Origin: an uncultured Halomonas sp.
Lineage (GTDB): Bacteria; Pseudomonadota; Gammaproteobacteria; Pseudomonadales; Halomonadaceae
Length of the DNA: 64,000 nt
NCBI RefSeq assembly: GCF_947490095.1
Contig: NZ_CANLFS010000011.1
Coordinates: 1 to 64,000, forward strand
Direction of reading: 5' to 3'
Shown here: in pieces, positions 19,747 to 28,330 of the stretch
Layout of the letters: the number at the start of each line of letters is the position of its first letter
Position numbering within the stretch: position 1 is the stretch's first letter
Position numbers and translations under genes: made by a program
The notes under the pieces: model-generated
What the model saw: the letters and a program-made list of their open reading frames with translations, nothing else
Database searches by the model: none
Told to the model about the DNA's origin: nothing

Positions 19747-21168
19747 ATGGGAATTTTGCAAGCCATACCCCAGAACCTGCATCGCGTGGAAGTGGAAGGC
19801 GAGCCACTCTGGTTTCATATCCCTACTACCAGTCTCTTCGCCCCAGACGACCTGAGCGAAGAGCTGCTGTCGCTGGCTAGTCGTGGTGAGGGACTGGACA
19901 GCCAGGCACTTCCCAGCCACCTGACCGCACTAGGCGGTGATATCGAAGCGCGGCTGGAGCAGCTCAAGTCACTGAAATTAATCACCGATGGTGTGGTTCA
20001 GGCTTATAATCCAACGGTTGAAGTGGAACAGTTTCCTCTTTCTACTGTGGTGCTCAACGTTAATACCGGCTGCAATCTGAGCTGTAGCTATTGCTATAAG
20101 GAGGATCTCGATAACCCTCGGGATGGCAAGAAAATGGATCTAGCCACCGCTCAGGCGTCTGTCGAGATGGTGCTGCGTGAGGCTCCCCAGCGGGATCGAT
20201 ACAATATCGTCTTCTTCGGTGGGGAGCCACTCAGCAATATGCCCTTGATCCGCCAGGTAGTCGATTGGGCCGAGGAACGGATTCATGGACTTGGCAAGGA
20301 GGTGGACTTCACGCTGACTACGAATGCCACGTTGCTGTCCGAGGAAAAGATCGCTTTTTTCGATGCCCACCGCTTCGGCTTAACAGTGAGCATGGATGGC
20401 CCCAAAGCCGTCCATGATAAAAATAGAATTGCCGTCAATGGCCAGGGAACCTATGACCTGGTCGCTAAGCGTATTGCGCCACTGCTGGCCAATTACCGCT
20501 CGCGGCCAGTGGGGGCTAGGGTCACCTTGACTCATGGGGTGACAGACGTAATCGGTATTCATGATCATCTGGTCAACGAGTTAGGCTTTGCCGAGGCCGG
20601 CTTCGCCCCGGTTACCTCCGGTGACATGGACGCCTATAACCTGACCGGGGAGGAGTTGAAGACGGTCTTTGATGGCATGGTGGAGCTCGGTGAACGCGCT
20701 GTGGAAGCTGCGATCAAGGGCCGAGATATCGGCTTCGGCAACTTCAATCAGCTACTCACGGATCTCTGGGAGGGCCGCAGTAAGGCGGTTCCCTGCGGCG
20801 CCGGCCTAGGCCTGGTCTCGGTGGATCATCAGGGGGATGTTAACCTCTGCCATCGATTCACCGGGTCTGATATGCCCACCTTCGGTAATGTCAACGACGG
20901 CCTCGATCATTCGGGTCTCAAGCAGTTTATCGAGGCTAGGGCCGATCGTAGCGAACGTGGCTGTGCTGACTGTCGTATCCGCAATCTCTGCTCCGGTGGT
21001 TGTTACCATGAGAGCTATGCTCGCTACAACGATCCCATGATGCCCACCTACCACTATTGCGACCTGATGCGTGACTGGGTCGATTTCGGCATTCAGGCCT
21101 ATGCTCGTATCCTACGGCACAATCCCGACTTTCTCGACGGTCCCTTGGCTGGGAGGCAAAGCGCATGA
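19747..21168 (+). CDS. qhpD: Radical SAM/SPASM maturase of the QHNDH gamma subunit
   Basis: QhpD uses S-adenosylmethionine and iron-sulfur clusters to form the three Cys-to-Asp/Glu thioether bridges in the gamma peptide in the cytoplasm. The 473-residue product has the radical SAM cysteines in [10 protein letters not shown] (Cys109, 113, 116), a middle TIM barrel with FFGGEPLSN, and a C-terminal SPASM domain with [31 protein letters not shown] and YHYC. An N-terminal peptide-recognition region (about 1-90) precedes the barrel. AAGGAGG stands 6 bases before the ATG. Its stop overlaps the qhpC start (ATGA). Confidence 0.94.
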   Translation: MGILQAIPQNLHRVEVEGEPLWFHIPTTSLFAPDDLSEELLSLASRGEGLDSQALPSHLTALGGDIEARLEQLKSLKLITDGVVQAYNPTVEVEQFPLSTVVLNVNTGCNLSCSYCYKEDLDNPRDGKKMDLATAQASVEMVLREAPQRDRYNIVFFGGEPLSNMPLIRQVVDWAEERIHGLGKEVDFTLTTNATLLSEEKIAFFDAHRFGLTVSMDGPKAVHDKNRIAVNGQGTYDLVAKRIAPLLANYRSRPVGARVTLTHGVTDVIGIHDHLVNELGFAEAGFAPVTSGDMDAYNLTGEELKTVFDGMVELGERAVEAAIKGRDIGFGNFNQLLTDLWEGRSKAVPCGAGLGLVSVDHQGDVNLCHRFTGSDMPTFGNVNDGLDHSGLKQFIEARADRSERGCADCRIRNLCSGGCYHESYARYNDPMMPTYHYCDLMRDWVDFGIQAYARILRHNPDFLDGPLAGRQSA

Positions 21169-21536
21169 CTCATAACAAGAAATGCTTCAGTGAACTAGGA
21201 CTGGCTCCCCTCAATCGCAAGGCTCGCGAAATGGATAAGGCCTCGAGCCCCGAGGCCTTGGAAGAGGTGCAGGCCATGCAGACCATTGCTGGCTGTACCT
21301 CTAGCTTCGATCCCGGCTGGGAAGTCGATCCCTTCGGCGGCATCGCTTCTCTCTGTCAGCCGATGGAAGCGGATCTCTATGGCTGCTCCGATCCCTGTTG
21401 GTGGCCGGCACAGGTACCGGACACCATGAATACTTATCCCGAGTGGGGAGACGGGGCAAATCATGCCGAGGGAGATTGGCGCAAGCTGGAAAGTGTCAAC
21501 CCGGAGAGCGCTGTGTACCCGGGAGGAAGCGAGTGA
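21165..21536 (+). CDS. qhpC: QHNDH gamma subunit precursor (crosslinked CTQ peptide)
   Basis: Precursor of the small catalytic subunit that carries cysteine tryptophylquinone (CTQ). The first ~40 residues are a charged leader that guides QhpD and is later removed; the mature part begins near [14 protein letters not shown]. By alignment with the known Pseudomonas putida gamma chain all modified residues are present: Cys44-Glu53, Cys64-Asp70 and Cys78-Asp86 for the thioether bridges, and Cys74 with Trp80 for CTQ (motif [16 protein letters not shown]). There is no Sec signal, in line with export by the ABC transporter. It overlaps qhpD by 4 bases and qhpB by 1. Confidence 0.93.
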   Translation: MTHNKKCFSELGLAPLNRKAREMDKASSPEALEEVQAMQTIAGCTSSFDPGWEVDPFGGIASLCQPMEADLYGCSDPCWWPAQVPDTMNTYPEWGDGANHAEGDWRKLESVNPESAVYPGGSE

Positions 21537-22624
21537 TGAAACGACTCAACATGACGGCAGTGGGGCTGCTTGCGCTAAGCATTCAGCCTCTGGTGAGTGA
21601 TGAAGCAGGTGCTGATGAGGTAAGGGAGTATCTCGTCACAATGACCAAGCCAAATCAGTTACATTTGATTGATCCTGAGGTACAGGAAATCGTGCGTAGC
21701 TGTGATGTTAATGGCGATGTTTTTGGTCCGGGTACTATTCAGCTTTCGCCAGATAATCTCACGGCTTATGTGATTCATAATCGTTGGGAAGAGGTCGTTG
21801 GTGTTGACCTTACCAACTGTGAGGAAGTCTTTCGGGCCCATGGGGGCAGAGGAAATATACGTGCTAAGTCCATTGCTTCTTTAGCCGTTAGTCCAGACGG
21901 TTCACAGGTGTATGTTGTTTGGGATCGAGTCAAGATGGGGCTGGATCATTACCAGGTTCTAGAACCTCAACTTGCTGTTTATGAGACCGATGCAGGTCTT
22001 CTCGCAGAACCTGTAAGAACTTACCCTGCTCCGCGCCAAGTGACCATAATGGATGCCGATATGGACGGTGATCTATATTTGGCAGGAGCGGATATTTATC
22101 GTATGGATCCGGATACGGGTGATATCGAAACGGTGATTCCCAATCGTAACTGGGACCGCCCAGAGTTCAGTGGGCCAGACTCCTTGGCCATATGGGCTAA
22201 CGGAGAGGTGACCCGAGAGTTTCTACGTCCTTACACTTCTGCCAAGCTTAAGGATGGAAACCCCGTCAGTTACCATTGGGGTATTAGTCGTGTCGACCTG
22301 GATAGTGGCGAGACCGAAAACAAAGAAATTGGCCCCATGGAATTTATTGTTTTCTCTATGGTATCTGATCCGGATGATCCCGATACAATCTACGGCGCTT
22401 ATACTCAGTTAAGCCATTTCGATGCGGAGAAAAATGAAATAGTTAAAGTTCTGGATTTGGATCATACCTATTATAGTATTAACATTTCTCATGATGGTGA
22501 GACTATATATGTGGGTGGTGCATCTGCCGATATTGTGATTTATGATACAGATTTCAATAGATTAGGGCAGATTCGTATGCCAGGTGATATGAGCACTTCC
22601 ACCCTCAAGGTGGCACGCTTCTAG
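21536..22624 (+). CDS. qhpB: Quinohemoprotein amine dehydrogenase, beta-propeller subunit
   Basis: The beta subunit is a seven-bladed propeller that, with alpha and gamma, forms the active site pocket. The 362-residue product starts with a signal peptide ([19 protein letters not shown]) and contains YVTN/WD-like strands such as LTMTKPNQLHLIDPE, LSPDNLTAYVIH and AVSPDGSQVYVVWD. The ATG at 21536 overlaps the qhpC stop by one base (TGATG) and follows GGAGGAAG, so translation is coupled. Base composition is clearly richer in A+T than the neighbours, most of all over 21640-22620, which hints at a separate origin or lower expression selection. Confidence 0.92.
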   Translation: MKRLNMTAVGLLALSIQPLVSDEAGADEVREYLVTMTKPNQLHLIDPEVQEIVRSCDVNGDVFGPGTIQLSPDNLTAYVIHNRWEEVVGVDLTNCEEVFRAHGGRGNIRAKSIASLAVSPDGSQVYVVWDRVKMGLDHYQVLEPQLAVYETDAGLLAEPVRTYPAPRQVTIMDADMDGDLYLAGADIYRMDPDTGDIETVIPNRNWDRPEFSGPDSLAIWANGEVTREFLRPYTSAKLKDGNPVSYHWGISRVDLDSGETENKEIGPMEFIVFSMVSDPDDPDTIYGAYTQLSHFDAEKNEIVKVLDLDHTYYSINISHDGETIYVGGASADIVIYDTDFNRLGQIRMPGDMSTSTLKVARF

Positions 22625-22699
22625 TTTTGTAGTTGCGTGATTCTCTTGGCCGGCTCTTGTGAAAGTGGTCGGCCCTTACTATTGAGGTCAGCCCCATGA

Positions 22700-24418
22700 A
22701 TGAAGAGCATGACGATGCGTGAGTCTGATGCTGCTTTTGGCTCAGGAGCTCTACCCTGGGGCTGGCTCTATCGCCCTCTTAAAGCGAGGCGTCTGGCACT
22801 CACTCGGCTGCTGGTACTGAGTCTGGTGGCAACCCTGTTGGCGTTGCTGCCGCCGTTGCTAACTCAGCGACTCATCGACCAGGGACTGATGCAAGGTGAC
22901 TTTGCCACCGTTACTTTCTATGTGGGTGCCCTGGTAGCAGTGGGGCTAGCTGCCATGGCCCTTCAGGGGGTGACTCGGCTGCAGCACGTGGCGCTTTCCG
23001 CTCGATTGCTGTTGTCTCTGCGCAGAGCCTTGCTACGCCATCTACTATGCTTGGCTCCGGCTCGCTGGCAGGAGCGTGGGAGGGGAGACCTGATGAGCCG
23101 TCTCGATGGCGACCTCTCGATTCTTCAGGGCTTTGCTCTGGACGGCTTGCTTGGTGGGCTCTCCAATCTGTTGGGCCTGGTGGGTGCGCTAGCCATGATC
23201 GGCCTGTTCAGTCCCATTTTGATGGGGCTAGTGGCTGTGCTGGTGCCCATGCAGTGGATTTGGTTGCGCGCCTGGCGGCCGGCGCTGACTCAACGCCAGC
23301 AGGCACTGAGGGAGCAGAGTGGTGATATCTCCAGTTTCTGGCAGGACACGCTTGCCCATGGCCCCTGGTTCCAGGGTCAGGCGTTGGAGGCCTCTAGACT
23401 TAATCGCCTCCAGGGACTCGGTCATGAACAGTTGCGACGCTTGCTGGCGGTGCGCTGGATGGGGTTTCTCAGCGATATGGGCCCCCAGCTAATCCTTTCC
23501 TTAGCTCGTGCTGGGGTACTGCTTGGGGGGGGGTACTGGGTAGTCCAAGGGAAACTGCAGTTGGGTGAGTTGGTAGCTCTCCTGGCCTATCTGGGCATGG
23601 TAATGGCACCCATCGGCGGTTTACTCGGGCTTTACGGTGGTTGGCAGCGGGCCAGGGTCAGCGCTTCGCGCCTCGCTGAACTTTTTGCCGAGCCGAGTAT
23701 GAGTGACCCTTACCAAGGCCAGCATCCTGTTGGGCCGGGAGCACTGTCTCTCGATGGCGTGCGTTTCCGTCATCCAGGCCAGATCGACTGGCTGTTAGAT
23801 GGTGTCGATCTCGAGCTTGCGCCGGGACAGAAGGTGCTGATCGAAGGGCCTTCCGGTACAGGCAAGAGTAGTCTTATTCGTCTGCTGCTGGGGCTTGAGG
23901 CTCCTGAATCAGGAGAGATTCGAGTCGACGGTGTATCGCTTAATGCCCTTTCGCGTCGTCAGTGGCTGAAGAGAGTGGCCTGGGTAGAGCAGCATCCCAG
24001 CCTGCTGCGCGGTAGCTTGGCTGAGACACTTCGAGCCCTGGCTCCAGAAGTCAATGATAATGCACTCATCGAGGTACTAACTCGAGTCGGCCTGGGTGAC
24101 TGGTTGGTCAGTCTGCCACAGGGCCTGGCCACTGAACTCGGTGATTTAGGGGGCAGAGTCTCTGGTGGTCAACGTACTCGACTGGCCCTGGCTAGAGCGC
24201 TGCTCAAAAAGCCTAGTCTGGTGTTGCTGGACGAGCCGACAGCGGCCTTGGATCGAGAGTCCGCCGAGAGCTTTGATGCCCTGCTTGACGAAGTGCTGGG
24301 CGATACCACTCGGTTGATTATTAGCCATCAAAGTCACCAATTTGGCCGCTTGGATGCCTGTTTTCGTCTGGAAAGAGGGCAGCTGGTCCGAGTGTCAGAG
24401 ACAGCGCCATGCTTGTGA
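22700..24418 (+). CDS. qhpF: ABC transporter, fused membrane/ATPase type, for QHNDH maturation
   Basis: A 572-residue inner-membrane half-transporter. Residues about 30-320 form six membrane helices; the ATPase domain (about 350-565) has Walker A GPSGTGKSS, signature RVSGGQRTRLALARAL and Walker B LVLLDEPTAALD. In Paracoccus the matching gene, qhpF, is needed to export the crosslinked gamma peptide. The exact start is unclear. ATG at 22700, 22709 and 22715 are in frame, while the ATG with the best ribosome site (22696, after GAGG) is out of frame and stops after eight codons. It overlaps qhpE by 10 bases. Confidence 0.9.
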   Translation: MKSMTMRESDAAFGSGALPWGWLYRPLKARRLALTRLLVLSLVATLLALLPPLLTQRLIDQGLMQGDFATVTFYVGALVAVGLAAMALQGVTRLQHVALSARLLLSLRRALLRHLLCLAPARWQERGRGDLMSRLDGDLSILQGFALDGLLGGLSNLLGLVGALAMIGLFSPILMGLVAVLVPMQWIWLRAWRPALTQRQQALREQSGDISSFWQDTLAHGPWFQGQALEASRLNRLQGLGHEQLRRLLAVRWMGFLSDMGPQLILSLARAGVLLGGGYWVVQGKLQLGELVALLAYLGMVMAPIGGLLGLYGGWQRARVSASRLAELFAEPSMSDPYQGQHPVGPGALSLDGVRFRHPGQIDWLLDGVDLELAPGQKVLIEGPSGTGKSSLIRLLLGLEAPESGEIRVDGVSLNALSRRQWLKRVAWVEQHPSLLRGSLAETLRALAPEVNDNALIEVLTRVGLGDWLVSLPQGLATELGDLGGRVSGGQRTRLALARALLKKPSLVLLDEPTAALDRESAESFDALLDEVLGDTTRLIISHQSHQFGRLDACFRLERGQLVRVSETAPCL

Positions 24419-25077
24419 CGCCGACCTTGGGGATGATCGACAGTGGTGTGCCCTTGGGCATGACCCTCTCACGTTGGCACTCACCGAACAGTAACGACGT
24501 TGAGGATCGGCTGGGGCATGGGCGGGCCATCCTTGCCACCCTCGATCGATATCTGCCGATCTCACGGCTGGATGTCGCCTTCTACAAGCTCTTCGAGCGA
24601 CGATTGACCGCCGATGCATCGGACTTGGCGGCAGCAATGGAGTGGCACGTTAAGGAACCGCCTACTTGGCTGCTGTGCAGCCTGGGGTTGCCCCGCCCTG
24701 AGGCGCGACTGAAGGTGGCGATAGAGCGCCTTCAGGTCGCCGGCACCCGTATCATTGCCGCTAGTCCGCGTTTTGGAACACCAGTCTACCCAGCGGCCTG
24801 GCCCGGCGTTATTGCGGTTAGCGGAGGGGCGGGGCTGACACCGGGCCCACCACAACTAGGAGGTGACGGGCGTTGGTATGCCTGTGTCTGGGCAGCTCGA
24901 GAATCCAGGGAGGCAGGTGATGTTTTACAGCCTTGGCAGGTAGGACCGCCGACATCGTGGGCGCCGCCTCCACTGGGTGGGGCCAGCTTCGCTGCTGCTC
25001 ATGCCCTGGGTTATTGGTTGGCGTTGTCGCTTAGACTTGAGTCAGCCACTTCCTTTGAAGAGTTGACTCTAAAGTAG
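24409..25077 (+). CDS. qhpE: Subtilisin-like protease, QHNDH gamma leader peptidase
   Basis: A small (222-residue) S8-family serine protease. The catalytic triad is visible: Asp10 in GMIDSGV, His37 in RLGHGRAI and the serine in GGASFAAAHALGYW near residue 197. In Paracoccus QhpE cuts the leader from the crosslinked gamma peptide in the cytoplasm. It has no signal peptide or propeptide, in agreement with a cytoplasmic role. The ATG lies inside the last codons of the ABC transporter gene, so the two are translationally coupled. It is the last gene of the plus-strand operon. Confidence 0.88.
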   Translation: MLVTPTLGMIDSGVPLGMTLSRWHSPNSNDVEDRLGHGRAILATLDRYLPISRLDVAFYKLFERRLTADASDLAAAMEWHVKEPPTWLLCSLGLPRPEARLKVAIERLQVAGTRIIAASPRFGTPVYPAAWPGVIAVSGGAGLTPGPPQLGGDGRWYACVWAARESREAGDVLQPWQVGPPTSWAPPPLGGASFAAAHALGYWLALSLRLESATSFEELTLK

Positions 25078-25090
25078 CCTTCGATGCTGA

Positions 25091-25123
25091 CCCGACTGGC
25101 CTATGGCAAAGCCGGCCAGTCGG
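25091..25123. terminator. Hairpin between convergent qhpE and the flavin monooxygenase gene
   Basis: CCCGACTGGCC pairs with GGCCAGTCGGG around an 11-base loop that contains the stop codon of the minus-strand gene. There is no T-tract, so termination is only likely, not certain. The gap between the two genes is just 23 bases. Confidence 0.5.
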
Positions 25124-26417
25124 GGTGGTCGGCCCACCAGCGAATGAGTGCTGGTGCTGAAGGGCCGGCATCGGCCAGCAGTGTTGCTGCTCTGCGATGA
25201 TCTTTGGACTGCATGGCTTCGACCAGAGGTGCGAGGGGAATCCCTGCCACTGCCTGAATTCCCAGAGGTTGGTCCGGGGTGAAGACCAGCGCACGTTCAG
25301 CCAGATGGCTACCGCTGATGGCGAGCCCTCGCCCTATCCGTACTCGCGTCCAAGGCTCCGGCAGGTGGAGTGGCTGGAGATCAGGCCAGTGACAGCGTCT
25401 GACCCAATAAGGCGATGGGACTGCGGTCATTGAATCCCGGGAGGCTGCTTGACGATAGAAGTCGCGGCCGGCTCGGGCAAAACGCCAGTACTGGGCGTCT
25501 TGACGGCGCTGGTGAAAGCGCTCCAAGGGGGCGAGGCAAGCCCCCTGGATCAGGCTATTGAGTACCGGTGCCAGGCCATAAGCCGAGGAGAGGGCGTTGA
25601 AGATACCCTGGCCGGAGAGTGGATCAATGGCCATGGCGGCATCCCCAAGGCGCCATAGGCGTTTCTCCCGGACGCGAGTGCGTCCAATTGTGCTAGGTCT
25701 TTGATAATTATGATGAATTTTTGTTCTTCCCCAGAGCGGGGATAGGTCGGGATGAGCGGCTAACCAGGCATCGGGGGCACGGCGAGCATGATGCAGTGTC
25801 GCCTCCGGCAGGGCCAACTGCAGATACTGTTGACCCTCTAGCCGTGACCACCAGGCCCAGCCGCCATCGGACAGCGACAGGGCAGCACTGTCCGGTGTAT
25901 TGACCGCCGTTTTGCCACGTAGGATCCACGCCGGGGTCGACCAGGGAGCGCGATCAAGGAATTGGCGTCGCGACGTCGCCCGGCCCCGAGCTTCCACGCC
26001 CCAGGGTGCGGTCAGCATCCGGCCATCCGCCAGATATAATCGAACTCGGTCTTCACCGCTTTCTAGGGCGGTGATCCGTGCCTCGATGACGCGGATGCCG
26101 GCTTCGCGGAGGTCCTGCAACAAGGCGGCATCGAAGGCTGGGCGTGGCAACAACCATTCGGCATTGGGGGCACGCGCTTCGCCACCCCAAGTGACCTGTC
26201 GCGGTAGAGGGCCCACAGCGCAGGCGGCGGTTCGTGTCAACCCCAGGCCGTGCAAGGCCTGAAGGCTGCGCCGGCTAATGCCCTCGATGGCTCGGTATTC
26301 GCGGATACGACCCACCAATATGACTCGTAGGCCGGTGCGGTGTAGCAATACGGCCAGGGCGGCCCCAGCGGGGCCGCCGCCAGCGATGATCACTTGGCTG
26401 GCCGCATCCTGGTGCAT
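25101..26417 (-). CDS. qhpG: FAD-dependent monooxygenase for CTQ formation
   Basis: Flavoprotein of the aromatic hydroxylase/halogenase fold, 438 residues. The FAD dinucleotide motif VIIAGGGPAGAALAVLL is at residues 9-25 and the second FAD motif LWRLGDAAMAIDPLSGQG at about 256-273. In Paracoccus, QhpG dihydroxylates the gamma-subunit tryptophan that becomes the quinone of CTQ. The position in this island makes the same role very likely. It lies downstream of the aldehyde dehydrogenase gene on the same strand with a 202-base gap in which I see no gene. It is convergent with qhpE. Confidence 0.87.
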   Translation of the reverse strand: MHQDAASQVIIAGGGPAGAALAVLLHRTGLRVILVGRIREYRAIEGISRRSLQALHGLGLTRTAACAVGPLPRQVTWGGEARAPNAEWLLPRPAFDAALLQDLREAGIRVIEARITALESGEDRVRLYLADGRMLTAPWGVEARGRATSRRQFLDRAPWSTPAWILRGKTAVNTPDSAALSLSDGGWAWWSRLEGQQYLQLALPEATLHHARRAPDAWLAAHPDLSPLWGRTKIHHNYQRPSTIGRTRVREKRLWRLGDAAMAIDPLSGQGIFNALSSAYGLAPVLNSLIQGACLAPLERFHQRRQDAQYWRFARAGRDFYRQAASRDSMTAVPSPYWVRRCHWPDLQPLHLPEPWTRVRIGRGLAISGSHLAERALVFTPDQPLGIQAVAGIPLAPLVEAMQSKDHRRAATLLADAGPSAPALIRWWADHPDWPALP

Positions 26418-26619
26418 TAGAAGAAGTCCCTAACAATGATTGGTCATAAAAGGCGATATCGTCTCACCGAGCTGGGTATCGCCTTGGGCGCGCGACTGTC
26501 GGAACTGTACCAGCCCAACAGCAGACCGCCCATACTCTGGCTCGGGGAAGCTTCTTCTTGTTTTGCAAGGGGGCGCTCCCATGAGTAGAGGCACCGGTCA
26601 ATGCCGATGCCAAGGCAAA

Positions 26620-28104
26620 TCAGACGATCATCACCACCGATTTCTGTTCGGTGTAATGCTCAATTGGACAGTCGCTGAGTTCGCGGCCGATACCAGACTG
26701 CTTGAAACCGCCAAAGGGCATGCTGGCATCCAGTAGATTATGGCCGTTGACCCAGACGCTGCCGGCTTCGATTTCTGGCACCAGGCGATTGACCGCGGAG
26801 AGGTCATTGGACCAAATGCTGGCGGCCAGGCCGTAGGGAGAGTCGTTGGCCAGTTCGACCAGCTCGTCCAATTCGCGGAAGGTTTGAACCACCACCACCG
26901 GGCCGAAGATCTCCTCCTGTACGCAGCGACTCCCCTGTGCCAGGCCGGAGATCACCGTGGGTTCAACGAAGTAGCCGGTTTCAATCCCCTTGCCGCCCCC
27001 AGTGATGATGGTGCCACCGTCGCTGCGGGCCTGGTCGATATAATCCAGTACTCGGCGCTGCTGCTTGGCGGAAACCAGAGGACCCAGTGTGCTGGTGGTT
27101 TCCCAGCCCGGCGCCAGAGTCAGGCCCCGGGCTTGGTCGGCAAGCTTGGCGACGAAGATGTCATGGATCGTTTCGTGTACATAAATGCGTGAGCCTGCGG
27201 TGCACACCTGGCCCTGGTTGAAGAAGATCGCTTGGGCGGCGCCGGCAGCGGCGGCCTCTATATCTGCGTCGGCCAGCACCATCACCGGTGACTTGCCACC
27301 CAGCTCTAAGGTGGTACGGGTCATGTTCTCCATGGCAGCGTGACCGATCAGCTTGCCCACCGGGGTCGAGCCGGTGAAGGCCACCTTGTTGATGCCCGGA
27401 TGACCGGCCAGCGCTGCACCGGCAGTATGGCCAAGGCCTGTTACCACATTAAAGGTGCCGGCAGGTAGGCCTACCTGTTCGGCCAGTTCTGCCAGCAGCA
27501 GAGCGCTGAGGGGGGTGTCCTCAGCGGGTTTGAGTATGATACTGCAGCCCGCGGCGAGGGCCGGAGCCACCTTCCATACCGCCATTAGCAGGGGGAAATT
27601 CCAGGGGATGATGGCACCTACAACGCCTACGGGTTCTCGTCGGGTGTAGGCGACGATTTGCTTGTCGTCGGGAACGAAAGGCATTGAGGGCGTCATGCTG
27701 CGTCCCTCAATCTTGGTTGCCCAGCCTGCCGTATAGCGAATGAAGTCGATGGCCAGGTTCATATCCATCTGGCGAGAGAAGGTCACTGGTTTGCCGTTGT
27801 CTAAGGTTTCCAACAGGGCAAAGTCGTCGGCACGATCCTCCAGGGCATCAGCTAGATCCAGCAGCAGCTTCTCCCGCTGTGAGGGACGTGAGCGACGCCA
27901 GCTATTAAAGGCTTCCCGAGCGGCGGCGACCGCAGCGTCGATGTCTGTAGCGTCCCCTGCTGGGACACGACTGATTACCTCAGCGGTAGCTGGGTTGTAG
28001 ACGTCCAGGGTCTGGCCGCTGGCGGCAGGGCGCCACTGGCCCCCGATGAAGAGGTTGTGGCGCTTGTCCAGCCAGGATTGAATGACGGAGGAAGGCTGCG
28101 TCAT
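26620..28104 (-). CDS. NAD(P)-dependent aldehyde dehydrogenase
   Basis: A 494-residue cytosolic aldehyde dehydrogenase of the betaine/phenylacetaldehyde dehydrogenase group. The general base is Glu267 (LELGGKSP), the nucleophile Cys301 (FNQGQVCTAGSR), and the oxyanion Asn168 is in IIPWNFPL. It should oxidise the aldehyde released by QHNDH to the acid, as the aldehyde dehydrogenase in pea/qhp-type clusters does. The ATG has GGAG 8 bases upstream. A well-formed sigma-54 promoter lies about 80 bases before it, so the gene should be under the control of the divergent activator. Confidence 0.92.
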   Translation of the reverse strand: MTQPSSVIQSWLDKRHNLFIGGQWRPAASGQTLDVYNPATAEVISRVPAGDATDIDAAVAAAREAFNSWRRSRPSQREKLLLDLADALEDRADDFALLETLDNGKPVTFSRQMDMNLAIDFIRYTAGWATKIEGRSMTPSMPFVPDDKQIVAYTRREPVGVVGAIIPWNFPLLMAVWKVAPALAAGCSIILKPAEDTPLSALLLAELAEQVGLPAGTFNVVTGLGHTAGAALAGHPGINKVAFTGSTPVGKLIGHAAMENMTRTTLELGGKSPVMVLADADIEAAAAGAAQAIFFNQGQVCTAGSRIYVHETIHDIFVAKLADQARGLTLAPGWETTSTLGPLVSAKQQRRVLDYIDQARSDGGTIITGGGKGIETGYFVEPTVISGLAQGSRCVQEEIFGPVVVVQTFRELDELVELANDSPYGLAASIWSNDLSAVNRLVPEIEAGSVWVNGHNLLDASMPFGGFKQSGIGRELSDCPIEHYTEQKSVVMIV

Positions 28105-28181
28105 GGTTGTGCTCCTGCAGGGTTGTTTTATGATTGTTAATGGAATTGTTAGGTAGGCGCTAAGGGCCTACTGCCTGTAAG

Positions 28182-28197
28182 AGCAAATCTCATGCCA
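28182..28197 (-). promoter_or_regulatory. Sigma-54 promoter of the aldehyde dehydrogenase gene
   Basis: Read on the minus strand the bases are TGGCATGAGATTTGCT, which matches TGGCACG-N4-TTGCW at all but one defined position and has the exact GG-N10-GC spacing. Transcription would begin near 28170, giving a 5' leader of about 65 bases. The enhancer-like dyad at 28291-28307 is about 100 bases upstream. Confidence 0.75.
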
Positions 28198-28290
28198 ACA
28201 TTGGGGTGCCCAATAACTACAATGAAAACAATGAGTAGAAGCGTTGCACAGCAAGCATACTGTGGATGGTGCGTAGCCGGACACGACGGC

Positions 28291-28307
28291 TGTCGCATCT
28301 TGGGACA
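28291..28307. promoter_or_regulatory. Putative enhancer site for the sigma-54 activator
   Basis: TGTCGCATCTTGGGACA is a 7-3-7 dyad (one mismatch) of the TGTCCCA/TGGGACA kind bound by AcoR-like activators. It is related to the paired sites before qhpA. It lies about 100 bases upstream of the sigma-54 promoter of the aldehyde dehydrogenase gene and only 23 bases before the activator's own start codon, so it could also let the protein repress itself. Confidence 0.58.
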
Positions 28308-28330
28308 CTTCGCCCCGTTTGGAGAGACCT

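Noticed and set aside
26550..26600. Possible sigma-54 promoter before qhpG
   Set aside because: The best match (TGCAAGGGGGCGCTCC read on the complement) lacks the correct -24/-12 spacing.
26440..26736. Short plus-strand frame in the gap between qhpG and the aldehyde dehydrogenase gene
   Set aside because: It runs into the end of the aldehyde dehydrogenase gene, has no ribosome site and no recognisable sequence.
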